Shown here: piece by piece, positions 47,646 to 61,103 of the stretch
How the letters are laid out: each line of letters opens with the position of its first letter
How positions within the stretch are numbered: position 1 is the stretch's first letter
Source: Burkholderia plantarii
GTDB taxonomy: Bacteria; Pseudomonadota; Gammaproteobacteria; Burkholderiales; Burkholderiaceae
Assembly (NCBI RefSeq): GCF_001411805.1
Contig: NZ_CP007212.1
Location: 3,410,001-3,474,000 of the forward strand
Length of the DNA: 64,000 bases
Direction of reading: 5' to 3'
The notes under the pieces: generated by a model
Told to the model about the DNA's origin: nothing
Seen by the model: only the letters and a program-made list of their open reading frames with translations
Databases searched by the model: none
Program-made: the position numbers and the translations under genes

Positions 47646-48271
47646 GTGAATCCCCGTAGCAGCCATGTGTGTGAGTCCGGCCCGCCCGTCCGCTCGACTT
47701 TGAAAATCGGACGAATCGCCGGGCGGGCGCATTATGGCTACCGCCATATGACTTGAAGATGACCCCCCGGGAATCGAGCACGAAATGAAGGGTTTCGCCG
47801 CCGTTTCGCGAACGAAGCCTCAAGTTTCGAAAATCACCGCCGTTAACCGACCGCCGAATGGCGGCTCGATCGCGCCCTTTTTCATCCCGCCCGCTACCCC
47901 TGTCGTCGCCCCCTGCTCGCCCGCCGCCGAAGTCCGCTATTTTTCACGATACGGAACGCTGCCGCGTGTCGTAAAAAATCATGATGCGGAGCACCAAAGG
48001 ACGTTTTCGCGATGTCGCAACACGTTCCGCCATTCGAAACATCGCTCACAAACCATTGTTTTTAATAGTTAATTTTTGTTTCGAGCAGCCGCTCTACGCG
48101 CTCGATCAGCGCGCGCCGCCCACGTAGACTGGTTTCCATGGATCGACGCAACGCGAGGGCCGCGATCCGCTGGCCCCCTCGCCCGCTATCGGCGCGGACG
48201 TCGACGAGCCGGTTCCCGCCGCGCGGCGGGAACGCATCGATTTCTTTCTTGAATGATGGACGGAGGCTGAA
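47646..48271. promoter_or_regulatory. Intergenic region between the chemosensory-like operon and the small acidic protein gene
   Basis: 626 bases without a supported gene. On the minus strand near the kinase, CTTCAA (47753-47758) and CATAAT (47731-47736), 16 bases apart, are a weak promoter candidate. An AT-rich patch at 48040-48080 (TTTTTAATAGTTAATTTTTG) probably holds the promoter of the plus-strand gene at 48272. Long open frames on the minus strand here are antisense to that gene and have no support. Confidence 0.45.
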
Positions 48272-48499
48272 ATGAAGGGATTTCGCTATGGATCGGACCA
48301 GGGGTCGTTCTACATCCTGCCGGGCAACGAAGGCTGGGAGGCGACGTTCGGCAATGAATCGCTGGGCGAGTTCAAGAGCCCGGAGCACGCGGTCGATCAT
48401 CTCGCGCGCGGTGCGCACTGCGAGGCGCTCGACGAGGTCGACACGTCGACGCTCGAGATTCCCGGGCAGATCGACGATTGGGAAATCGTTCATGTGTAA
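48272..48499 (+). CDS. Small acidic protein of unknown function
   Basis: 75 residues, no signal peptide or membrane segment, net negative (many Asp/Glu). Features: MKGFRYGSDQGSFYILPGNE, an aromatic-rich beginning, and a C-terminus TSTLEIPGQIDDWEIVHV. GGAGG lies eight bases before the ATG. I do not recognise a named domain. Good ribosome site and an isolated position between an AT-rich promoter region and a strong hairpin support it as a real gene. Confidence 0.7.
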   Translation: MKGFRYGSDQGSFYILPGNEGWEATFGNESLGEFKSPEHAVDHLARGAHCEALDEVDTSTLEIPGQIDDWEIVHV

Positions 48500-48501
48500 A
48501 C

Positions 48502-48547
48502 GGCGAACGGCGGGCGCGTGCCTCGTCACACGCGTCCGCCGTTCGCC
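48502..48547. terminator. Long hairpin after the small acidic protein gene
   Basis: A 19-bp stem (48502-48520 / 48529-48547, one G-T wobble, loop of eight) begins two bases after the stop codon. No T-run follows, so it is either a non-canonical terminator or an mRNA 3'-end stabiliser. Confidence 0.5.
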
Positions 48548-48687
48548 GCCGCCGCGCGATCCTCGCGCGGACGGCTGCGCGGCGCGCGCGGTGTAGCTCA
48601 CCGCGCGCGCCGCTCTGGTTTCGGTGCCTCGCTAGCGCCGCCGCGCGCTCGCGCGCCGGACCCCGGCCTCGGCACCGCCCGCGCGGC

Positions 48688-51012
<2,325 letters not shown>

Positions 51013-51084
51013 TCAGTGCTCACCCCGGCGGCATCGGCCTGGCGCCGGGGTGGCCGGAACGGATCCGGCACTACCGCATCGTGC

Positions 51085-52341
<1,257 letters not shown>

Positions 52342-52564
52342 GGTCGACTCCAGTGATATGGCTGGGCTGATTGGAAAGCGGGTTGTTTGCCTGGCTGATG
52401 CACAGAAACGTTGCCGCTATTCTAGCGCCCGGACCGGCCGTGCCGCCGCGAAGCCGCCGCCCGTCACCAAGTCTTATATAAGACAAAAGACCTGCCGTTC
52501 CGTATTATGCATTAAGATTCCGCCATTTGCCATACGACGCGGCGCGAGCCGCGCAGCCCGCCCG

Positions 52565-53143
52565 ATGCCCCTCCTCGCCCTCAACAAGCCGTTCGGCACG
52601 ATCTGCCAGTTCTCGCCGCACGAAACCCGGCCGTCGCTCGGCGACTGGGTGCGCACCCCGGGCGTCTATCCGGCCGGCAGGCTCGATGCGGACAGCGAGG
52701 GCCTGCTGCTGCTGACCGACGACGGCGCGCTGCAGGCGCGCATCGCCGAGCCGCGCCACAAGCTCGTCAAGCGCTACTGGGCGCAGGTCGAGGGCGCGCC
52801 CGACGCGGCCGCGCTGAAGGCGCTCGCGCGCGGCGTCGATCTCGGCGATTACGTCACGCGCCCGTGCCACGCGTCGTTCGTCGAGCCGCCCGCCGCGCTG
52901 TGGCCGCGCACACCGCCGGTGCGCTTTCGCGCGGCGATCCCGACCACCTGGATCGAACTCGCGATCAGTGAAGGCAAGAACCGCCAGGTGCGCCGGATGA
53001 CGGCCGCGGTCGGTTTCCCGACGCTGCGGCTGGTGCGGGTCGGCGTCGGCGCGCTCGACCTGTTCGCGCTCGGCCTCGCGCCCGGCGAGACCGTCGAACT
53101 GCCGCCGCGCGCGCCCTGGGAAGGTTTTGCGCCGGTCGAATGA
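52565..53143 (+). CDS. rluE: Ribosomal large subunit pseudouridine synthase RluE-like
   Basis: 192 residues. A short RsuA/RluE/RluF-family synthase without an S4 domain: starts MPLLALNKPFGTICQFSPHE, catalytic AGRLDADSEGLLLLTDDGAL, and the C-terminal EGKNRQVRRMTAAVGFPTLR. In E. coli the enzyme modifies U2457 of 23S rRNA. The ATG at 52565 is chosen because the frame upstream is unrelated and overlaps the icd promoter region. Confidence 0.9.
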   Translation: MPLLALNKPFGTICQFSPHETRPSLGDWVRTPGVYPAGRLDADSEGLLLLTDDGALQARIAEPRHKLVKRYWAQVEGAPDAAALKALARGVDLGDYVTRPCHASFVEPPAALWPRTPPVRFRAAIPTTWIELAISEGKNRQVRRMTAAVGFPTLRLVRVGVGALDLFALGLAPGETVELPPRAPWEGFAPVE

Positions 53144-53401
53144 AAGTTTCGTGACTCGCGTCAACCAATCCTCCCGACCGTCCGTTATTTCACGCAGATG
53201 CCGACCGAAGCTATCCGGCATTGGCGCCAAGCCGCGAAACCCGCGTCGTCCGCGACGCACGAATCGCAGCCGCGTGTCCGCAGCGCCAAGGAATTTTTTT
53301 TCTTGCCGCGTCTGTCAACCGAAAGGTGGATGGCCTCGTTAGACGAACTGACTCCTATGCCGGGTCATTTGGTTAATTAACTAAAGCTGAGGAAACACAA
53401 G

Positions 53402-53602
53402 ATGAACAAACTGATCGCCGCTCTGGTCGCTGGCCTGTTCGCAACGGCTGCATTCGCACAAGCTTCGGCACCGGCTGCCGCTCCGGAAGCCGCTTCGGCA
53501 CCGGCGAAGAAGGCAACGCACAAGAAGCACGCAACGAAGAAGCACGCAAAGAAGAAGGCCGCTGCCAGCGACGCAGCAGCACCGGCAGCTGCTTCGAACT
53601 AA
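53402..53602 (+). CDS. Small Lys/His/Ala-rich exported protein
   Basis: 66 residues. A clear Sec signal peptide MNKLIAALVAGLFATAAFAQ (cleavage after AFA), then a low-complexity body made of Ala/Pro stretches flanking a basic tract KKATHKKHATKKHAKKKAAA. Mature protein about 47 residues, strongly cationic. GAGGAAACACAAG precedes the ATG, and the codons are less GC-rich than in neighbours, as in strongly expressed small genes. Function unknown; similar Ala-rich periplasmic proteins are common in Burkholderia. Could bind polyanions or metals through the KH repeats (inference). Confidence 0.85.
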   Translation: MNKLIAALVAGLFATAAFAQASAPAAAPEAASAPAKKATHKKHATKKHAKKKAAASDAAAPAAASN

Positions 53603-53659
53603 GTAAGCAGGCCGTAAGCAGCGCAGGGAGCCCGTAGTCCGGTTCCCGCGCCGTTGAAG

Positions 53660-53695
53660 GGCAGATCACCGCGAGGCGATCTGCCTTTTCTTTTT
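53660..53695 (+). terminator. Terminator of the small exported protein gene
   Basis: Stem GGCAGATC (53660-53667) / GATCTGCC (53678-53685) with additional inner pairing, then TTTTCTTTTT. Confidence 0.82.
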
Positions 53696-53786
53696 GCACC
53701 GTCACCCTGCCGTCATGCCATTGCTGCACCGGAGCGCGCGCATCGCGTACCATGCAGCCCTCGATTACCCGATCAGGAGCCTCGTC

Positions 53787-54296
53787 GTGCGACTCTCCCC
53801 GCGCCCCATGCTCGCCCGCCTCGTGCGGACCGCCGTGTTCCCCGTCGCGCTCGCGCTTGCCGCGGGCGGCATCGCGCCCGCCGTCGCGCAGTCGAACGGC
53901 ATCCCGCCGGGTGCCAAGCAGCCGAGCGAGTTCCCGCGCACCAAGCTGCGCGTGGGCATGTACGTGATCGACGCGGCGATCGCCGCCAACGACGCGGACC
54001 GCGAGCAGGGACTCATGTACCGCAGCCAGCTCGCCCCGAACGAAGGGATGCTGTTCGCGTTCGGCGAGAACGCCGTGCATTGCTTCTGGATGAAGAACAC
54101 GCTGATCCCGCTGTCGATCGCGTTCATGCGCGCCGACGGCACGATCACCGACATCGACGAAATGCGCGCCGAGACCACCGACAATCATTGCCCGCGCAAC
54201 AATGGCGTCTATGCGCTCGAAATGAGCAAGGGCTGGTTCGACGCGAAGGGAATCAAGCCCGGCATGAAGATCGACGGGCTGCCGGCGCCGCAATAA
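53787..54296 (+). CDS. DUF192 family exported protein
   Basis: 169 residues. The N-terminal hydrophobic stretch AVFPVALALAAGGIAPAVAQ is a signal peptide. The DUF192 domain covers residues about 60-165, with DREQGLMYRSQLAPNEGMLF, HCFWMKNTLIPLSIAFMRAD and a final KGIKPGMKIDG. Function of the family is not established. The GTG start at 53787, seven bases after AGGAG, is preferred; a further in-frame ATG at 53694 would lie inside the upstream terminator, and an internal ATG at 53808 is an alternative. Confidence 0.85.
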   Translation: MRLSPRPMLARLVRTAVFPVALALAAGGIAPAVAQSNGIPPGAKQPSEFPRTKLRVGMYVIDAAIAANDADREQGLMYRSQLAPNEGMLFAFGENAVHCFWMKNTLIPLSIAFMRADGTITDIDEMRAETTDNHCPRNNGVYALEMSKGWFDAKGIKPGMKIDGLPAPQ

Positions 54297-54735
54297 GGCT
54301 CGACCAAGGCGCGACGCGACGGGGCACCGGGCCGGCGGGATTGCCGGCAGGTGCAACCTCGCGCCAGCCGCGCAGGCGCCGCCGCACGATTCCCGCCGCC
54401 GGCCGTGATCCAGCGCTAATTGTATACAGTGCGCGGCCGGCCGGGCCGGCCGGGACGGTGCCAGCGTCGCGCATCGCGGCCACCCGCGAGGGTTTGCGGC
54501 CCGCCCCCAGGCGCTGCCGAGCCGCCTCCCGAGCCTTGCCGGCTGAATCGGCGCGGCCGCCCCCACCCCGCCGCCCGCCGCCCGAACGCCCCTGCCGCGC
54601 CACCGGTTGATTCGCCGCCCGGCGCCCCCACCTGCAAAAGCAACCTGTACAGGCTATGCTTGAAATCTCGAAAATGCAGTAGCGGACCGGTCATGTCGGC
54701 CGGTTCGATTCGTTCAGGAACCACAGGAGGTTCAC
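54297..54735. promoter_or_regulatory. Intergenic region upstream of fusA
   Basis: 439 bases, mostly very GC-rich, with no gene I can support. It contains the palindrome TGTATACA at 54421-54427 and neighbouring bases, directly followed by a GGCCGGCC-rich segment. A -10-like TATGCT at 54655-54660 would start fusA transcription near 54667, leaving a leader of about 70 nt. Confidence 0.4.
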
Positions 54736-56847
<2,112 letters not shown>

Positions 56848-56892
56848 AACCGGTGAGCGGGCGCGCCTCGTTGCGATGAGGCGCGCCTGACG

Positions 56893-56930
56893 GAAAGCCC
56901 GTCCGGAGTTCGCTCCAGGCGGGCTTTTTC
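56893..56930 (+). terminator. Terminator of fusA
   Basis: Stem GAAAGCCCG (56893-56901) with CGGGCTTTT (56920-56928), inner GGAG/CTCC pairing around TTCG, then a short T-run. Confidence 0.85.
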
Positions 56931-56997
56931 ATGGCGCGGAGAATCGCGCGTCGATGCCCGCGCAAGCCTGCGCCGCGGCCGCTCCCGGCGCGGCGCC

Positions 56998-58314
56998 TCA
57001 GTGCGACGGGGGCGGGCGGGAGGCGCCGCCGTCCGCCTCGTGCTCGACTGCGGCATCGCTTCCATGCCCTCCGGATTCGTCGCTTGTCCGGGCCTCGGCC
57101 CGCGCTTCGCGGGCCTGCCGACGCATCGCGCGCAGCGCCACCACGGCGGCCGCGATGCCGGCCGCCGCGCCCACGCCGAGCGACCAGCGCGGCCCGAAGC
57201 GGTCCGCCACCCAACCGACGATCGGCGCGCCGATGGGGGTGCCGCCCATCACGATCGCCACGCGCAGCGCCGTCACGCGGCCGCGCATGCCCGGCTCGGT
57301 GGACAGCTGCATCAGGCTGTTCGACGAATTGGTGATGGTCAGCGCGGCGACGCCGACCACCACCAGCATCGCGCCGAAGATCCAGAAGCCCGGCGCGAGG
57401 GCCGCGCAGGCGCAGCCGATGCCGAACACCACGCAGCCGCCAAGCAGCGTGCGCAGCGTGGGCCGGTCGCGGCCGGCGGCCACCAGCGCGCCCGCGATGG
57501 TGCCGATCGCCATGATCGACGACAGCAGCCCGAAGCCGCTCGCGCCGGCATGGAACACGTCGACGGCCATCGTCGCGATGTAGATCTGGAAGTTGAGCCC
57601 GAAGGTGCCGATCAGGAACAGCATCGCGAGGATCGCGAGCAGGTCGGGCCGGCCGCGCACGTAGCGCACGCCGGCCGCGAGGCCGCCCTGCGCGCGCCGC
57701 GAACGCGCGCCCGGATGCTGCTCGGAGACGCGCAGCCGCGACAGCGACACCAGCACCGCGCCGAACGACAGGCCGTTCGCAACGAACGCCCAGCCGGTGC
57801 CGATCGACGAGATCACGAGCCCCGCCACGCCGGGGCCGATCATGCGCGCCGCGTTGAACACGGTGGAATTGAGCGCGACCGCGTTGGCGAGGTCGGCGTC
57901 GCCGACCAGCGAGGTGACGAAGGTCTGCCGCACCGGCGCGTCGAACGCGGCCACGCTGCCGAACAGCAGCGCGAACAGGTACACGTGCCACAGCCGCGCC
58001 ACGCCGGCCACCACGATCACGCCGAGCCCGAACGCGAGCACGCCCATCAGCGCCTGCGTCGCGCGCAGCAGCTTGCGCTGGTCGAAATGGTCGGCCGCAT
58101 AGCCGGTCCACGGCAGCAGCAGCATCTGCGGCGCGTATTGCAGCGCCATCACGATGCCGACCGCCGAAGCGTCGTGGCGCGTCAGCTGGGTAAGCACGAG
58201 CCAACTCTGCGCGGTGCGCTGCACCCAGGTGCCGACGTTCGAGACGAGCGCGCCGGCGGCCCAGAGCCGATAGTTCGGATTGCGTAGCGAACGGAACGAG
58301 CGGGCCAGGTTCAT
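56998..58314 (-). CDS. MFS transporter
   Basis: 438 residues, about twelve transmembrane segments (WAAGALVSNVGTWVQRTAQS is the first; LLPWTGYAADHFDQRKLLRA holds the loop 2-3 motif G-x3-D-x2-x-R-K). This arrangement, with FRSLRNPNYRLWAAG at the start, fits the DHA3/enterobactin-exporter-like group of drug or siderophore exporters. Substrate not known. GGAGAACGCG precedes the ATG at 58314. A marR gene lies 104 bases upstream on the same strand and probably controls it. The C-terminal 30 residues are a Ser/Gly/Glu-rich cytoplasmic tail. Confidence 0.88.
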   Translation of the reverse strand: MNLARSFRSLRNPNYRLWAAGALVSNVGTWVQRTAQSWLVLTQLTRHDASAVGIVMALQYAPQMLLLPWTGYAADHFDQRKLLRATQALMGVLAFGLGVIVVAGVARLWHVYLFALLFGSVAAFDAPVRQTFVTSLVGDADLANAVALNSTVFNAARMIGPGVAGLVISSIGTGWAFVANGLSFGAVLVSLSRLRVSEQHPGARSRRAQGGLAAGVRYVRGRPDLLAILAMLFLIGTFGLNFQIYIATMAVDVFHAGASGFGLLSSIMAIGTIAGALVAAGRDRPTLRTLLGGCVVFGIGCACAALAPGFWIFGAMLVVVGVAALTITNSSNSLMQLSTEPGMRGRVTALRVAIVMGGTPIGAPIVGWVADRFGPRWSLGVGAAAGIAAAVVALRAMRRQAREARAEARTSDESGGHGSDAAVEHEADGGASRPPPSH

Positions 58315-58418
58315 TCGCGTTCTCCACGGCAACGGCGACTCGGGTCATCGCGGAGACGCGCGCCGGCCGGCGCGTTCGGCGCAACGACCGGCATCGAAGC
58401 GGCATGCGCGCGCATGGC

Positions 58419-58880
58419 TCAGAACTCCGCGAGCCGCTGCAGCAGCGCGACGGCCGCCGCCAGCTCGCGCCGCTCGCGCGCCGACAGCTGCGCGTCGAGT
58501 GCGCGGCCGAGCCAGTCCTCGCGCGCCGCGCGGCTCGCCTGCAGGCGCTCGCGAAACGCGTCGGCAAGCGCCATCAGCGTCTGCCGGCCGTCGGCCGGAT
58601 CGGGCGTGCCGACCACGGCGCCCTGCGCCTCGAGCGCGGCGACGGTGGCGCGCATCGACTGCGGACGCACGCTTTCGGCGCGCGCGAGCGCCGACACGGT
58701 GGCCGGCCCGTCGCGTTCGAGCCGCAGCAGCACCGAACGCTGCGAGGACGTGAAATCGCCGCTGCGCGCCTGCTCGCGCAGACGCCGCATCAGCTTGCCG
58801 AGCGCGATCCGCAGCTCGCCGGCCAGCTCGGCGTCGCCGGAGGAAGCGGTGGGGTCGAAGGAATTGGGGATTTCAACCAT
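58419..58880 (-). CDS. MarR family transcriptional regulator
   Basis: 153 residues. Winged helix: GDFTSSQRSVLLRLERDGPA then TVSALARAESVRPQSMRATV (recognition helix) and the wing GTPDPADGRQTLMALA. MarR proteins bind palindromic operators as dimers and release DNA on binding phenolic or similar ligands. Upstream of the MFS gene and divergent from the nickel/cobalt permease gene, with palindromic and repeated sequences in the shared upstream region. Confidence 0.9.
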   Translation of the reverse strand: MVEIPNSFDPTASSGDAELAGELRIALGKLMRRLREQARSGDFTSSQRSVLLRLERDGPATVSALARAESVRPQSMRATVAALEAQGAVVGTPDPADGRQTLMALADAFRERLQASRAAREDWLGRALDAQLSARERRELAAAVALLQRLAEF

Positions 58881-58906
58881 TCGCGCACGTTATCAATTTT
58901 ACAGGA

Positions 58907-58927
58907 AAACTGCACAGTTAAACTGCA
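58907..58927. promoter_or_regulatory. Candidate MarR operator in the marR / NiCoT divergent region
   Basis: CAGTTAAACTG (58915-58925) is a palindrome around one base, and AAACTGCA is directly repeated at 58907 and 58920. It lies 27 to 47 bases upstream of marR in an AT-rich patch, a typical autoregulatory position. Confidence 0.5.
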
Positions 58928-59031
58928 TAATCGGTTTCGCGTGCGCGGCTCGTCCGGCCATACCGCCGGAATTTTGCTCGTGTCAGAATCCCCGAATCCG
59001 CCGATCCCGGCGACCGATCCGACGCCACGCC

Positions 59032-60066
59032 ATGCCCGTCTCGCCTCGCCGCCAGCTGTTCACGCTCTACGCCTCGCTCCTCGGCGCAAACCTCGCCGCC
59101 TGGATCTGGGCGCTCGTCGCGCTGCGCGACCATCCGCTGCTGCTCGGCACCGCCGCGCTCGCCTATGGCTTCGGCCTGCGCCACGCGGTGGACGCCGACC
59201 ACATCGCCGCGATCGACACGGTCACGCGCAAGCTGATGCAGGAAGGCAAGCGGCCGTTCTCGGTCGGTCTGTTCTTCTCGCTCGGCCACTCGACGATCGT
59301 GATCGTCGCCACGCTCGGCATCGCGATCTCCGCGCTCGCACTGCGCACGCGCTTCGACGGCTTCAAGGCGGTGGGCGGCACGATCGGCACGGCGGTGTCG
59401 GCGAGCTTCCTGCTCGTGCTCGCGATCGTCAATCTCGTGATCCTGCGCGACATCTGGCGCCGCTACCGGCGCGCGCGCGCGACCGCCGCGCATCCCGACG
59501 CACCGGCCGCCGATCACGATCACGCGGGCCACCGTCACGCGGCGGGCGGCCTGCTCACGCGCCTGCTGCGCCCGCTGTTCCGGCTCGTCACGAAGAGCGC
59601 GCACATGTATCCGGTGGGCCTGCTGTTCGGGCTCGGCTTCGACACGGCCACCGAGATCGGGCTGCTCGCGATCGCCGCCGCGCAGGCCAACCAGGGGCTG
59701 CCGCTGCACGCGGTGCTGGTGTTCCCGGCGCTGTTCACGGCCGGCATGACGCTGATCGATTCGACCGACAACGTGCTGATGGTCCACGCCTACGGCTGGG
59801 CGATGGACGACCCGCGGCGCAAGCTCGCCTACAACCTCAGCATCACCTTCGTCTCGGCCGCGGTCGCGCTCGTGATCGGCGGCGTCGAGGCGCTCGGCCT
59901 CGTCGCCGACCGGCTCGGGCTGGCCGGCGGCGGCTGGGACCTGATCGCCGCGATCAACGATCGCTTCGGCATGATCGGCTATGCGATCGTCGGGCTGTTC
60001 CTCGCCTGCTGGGTCGGCTCGATCCTGTTCCATCGCTGGCGCCGCGCCAGCTCGCAGCTCGTCTGA
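59032..60066 (+). CDS. NiCoT-family nickel/cobalt permease
   Basis: 344 residues, eight predicted membrane helices. Signature motifs: RHAVDADHIAAIDTVTRKLM in helix II (H-x4-D-H metal site), LFFSLGHSTIVI, LLFGLGFDTATEIGLL and GMTLIDSTDNVLM. Resembles HoxN/NixA secondary transporters. A His/Asp-rich cytoplasmic loop (AADHDHAGHRHAAGG, about residue 160) may hold metal. Ni2+ versus Co2+ preference cannot be told from sequence. The ATG at 59032 gives the normal N-terminus; the frame runs open far upstream by chance. Confidence 0.9.
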   Translation: MPVSPRRQLFTLYASLLGANLAAWIWALVALRDHPLLLGTAALAYGFGLRHAVDADHIAAIDTVTRKLMQEGKRPFSVGLFFSLGHSTIVIVATLGIAISALALRTRFDGFKAVGGTIGTAVSASFLLVLAIVNLVILRDIWRRYRRARATAAHPDAPAADHDHAGHRHAAGGLLTRLLRPLFRLVTKSAHMYPVGLLFGLGFDTATEIGLLAIAAAQANQGLPLHAVLVFPALFTAGMTLIDSTDNVLMVHAYGWAMDDPRRKLAYNLSITFVSAAVALVIGGVEALGLVADRLGLAGGGWDLIAAINDRFGMIGYAIVGLFLACWVGSILFHRWRRASSQLV

Positions 60067-60090
60067 ACGGCGCGGGCCGTCCCCAACCGC

Positions 60091-60933
60091 CTACAGCATT
60101 TCCAGCGGCTGCTTCTCGCGCGGCGGGCGAAACGCCACGTCGAGCCGGGCCAGCGCCGCGTCGTCGATCACCAGGTCGAGCGCCGCGCGGTTCGCGCGCA
60201 CGTGCTCGACGCTGCCCGCCTTCGGAATCGCGATCATGTCGTCACGGCGCAGCACCCAGGCCAGCGCGACCTGCTCGGGCGTGGCGTCGCGCTCGCGCGC
60301 GATCTCGTCGAGCACGGTGCCTTTGGGCAGGCGCAGGTGGTCGATCGGGCTGTACGCCATCGCCGGTATGTGCCGCGTGGCCTGCCACGGCAGCAGGTCG
60401 AATTCCGGCCCGCGCCGCGCGAGGTTGTAGAGGATCTGGTTGGTCGCGCAGCCGGCACCGCCCGCGGCGACCAGCTCCTCCATGTCGTCGGTGTCGAAGT
60501 TGCTGACGCCCCAATGGCGGATCTTGCCGGCCGCGCGCAGGCTCTCGAACGCTTCCAGCGTCTCGTCGAGCGGCACGCCGCCGCGCCAGTGCAGCAGGTA
60601 GAGATCCAGCCGGTCGGTGCCGAGCCGCCTCAGGCTCGCCTCGCACGAGGCAATCATGTGACGGCGGTCGGCATGGTGCGGATAGACCTTGCTGACCAGG
60701 AACAGCCCGTCGCGCAGACCGTGGATCGCCTCGCCGACGAGTTCCTCGGTGGCGCCGTCGCCGTACATCTCGGCCGTGTCGATCAGCGTCAGTCCCGCCT
60801 CGATGCCGGCCCGCAGCGCGGCGATCTCGGCGGCACGGCGCGCGGGCCGCTCGCCCATCTCCCAGGTGCCCTGCCCGAGCTTCGCCACCCGCTCGCCGTC
60901 GGGCAGCGCAATCATGTCGATCGTGTTCGCCAT
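60091..60933 (-). CDS. Aldo/keto reductase
   Basis: 280 residues. TIM-barrel NADPH oxidoreductase with the AKR tetrad visible: Asp and Tyr in LTLIDTAEMYGDGATEELVG, Lys in LFLVSKVYPHH and His in LYLLHWRGGVP; the C-terminal IPKAGSVEHVRANRAALDLV binds the cofactor phosphate. Similar to E. coli YajO/YghZ-type AKRs; substrate unknown. The ATG at 60933 follows GAGGACGAG. Convergent with the NiCoT gene (24 bases between stops) and divergent from the GntR gene. Confidence 0.9.
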   Translation of the reverse strand: MANTIDMIALPDGERVAKLGQGTWEMGERPARRAAEIAALRAGIEAGLTLIDTAEMYGDGATEELVGEAIHGLRDGLFLVSKVYPHHADRRHMIASCEASLRRLGTDRLDLYLLHWRGGVPLDETLEAFESLRAAGKIRHWGVSNFDTDDMEELVAAGGAGCATNQILYNLARRGPEFDLLPWQATRHIPAMAYSPIDHLRLPKGTVLDEIARERDATPEQVALAWVLRRDDMIAIPKAGSVEHVRANRAALDLVIDDAALARLDVAFRPPREKQPLEML

Positions 60934-61066
60934 CTCGTCCTCGCCAGTAGTCCGGCACCATGCCGGACTGCCAGTGTAGCGAGTCGCGCGCGGCGCCGCG
61001 TCCGGCGCGCCGGCATACGGACTATCACCGAGGCGGGCCGGCCGGCCGCAACCACGGCGCGCGAAT

Positions 61067-61079
61067 GTCATAAAATGAC
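61067..61079. promoter_or_regulatory. Candidate GntR operator
   Basis: GTCAT-AAA-ATGAC, a perfect 5-bp inverted repeat with a three-base centre, 25 bases before the gntR start. Likely autoregulatory. Confidence 0.45.
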
Positions 61080-61103
61080 CCCACCCTGTTTCACGCCCCC
61101 CTC

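Noticed and set aside
44832..47756. 974-codon plus-strand frame antisense to the kinase gene
   Set aside because: The opposite strand encodes clear HAMP, HPt and ATPase motifs; this frame is a mirror of its codon bias.
48062..48601. 179-codon minus-strand frame antisense to the small acidic protein
   Set aside because: The plus-strand frame has a good ribosome site and plausible composition; the minus frame ends by chance in the AT-rich patch and has no ribosome site.
51021..51052. Ten-bp hairpin between the two isocitrate dehydrogenase genes
   Set aside because: No T-run on the minus strand; mentioned with the gene but not called a terminator.
54416..54724. 102-codon minus-strand frame upstream of fusA
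   Set aside because: Gly/Arg-rich, no ribosome site, overlaps the fusA leader; probably chance.
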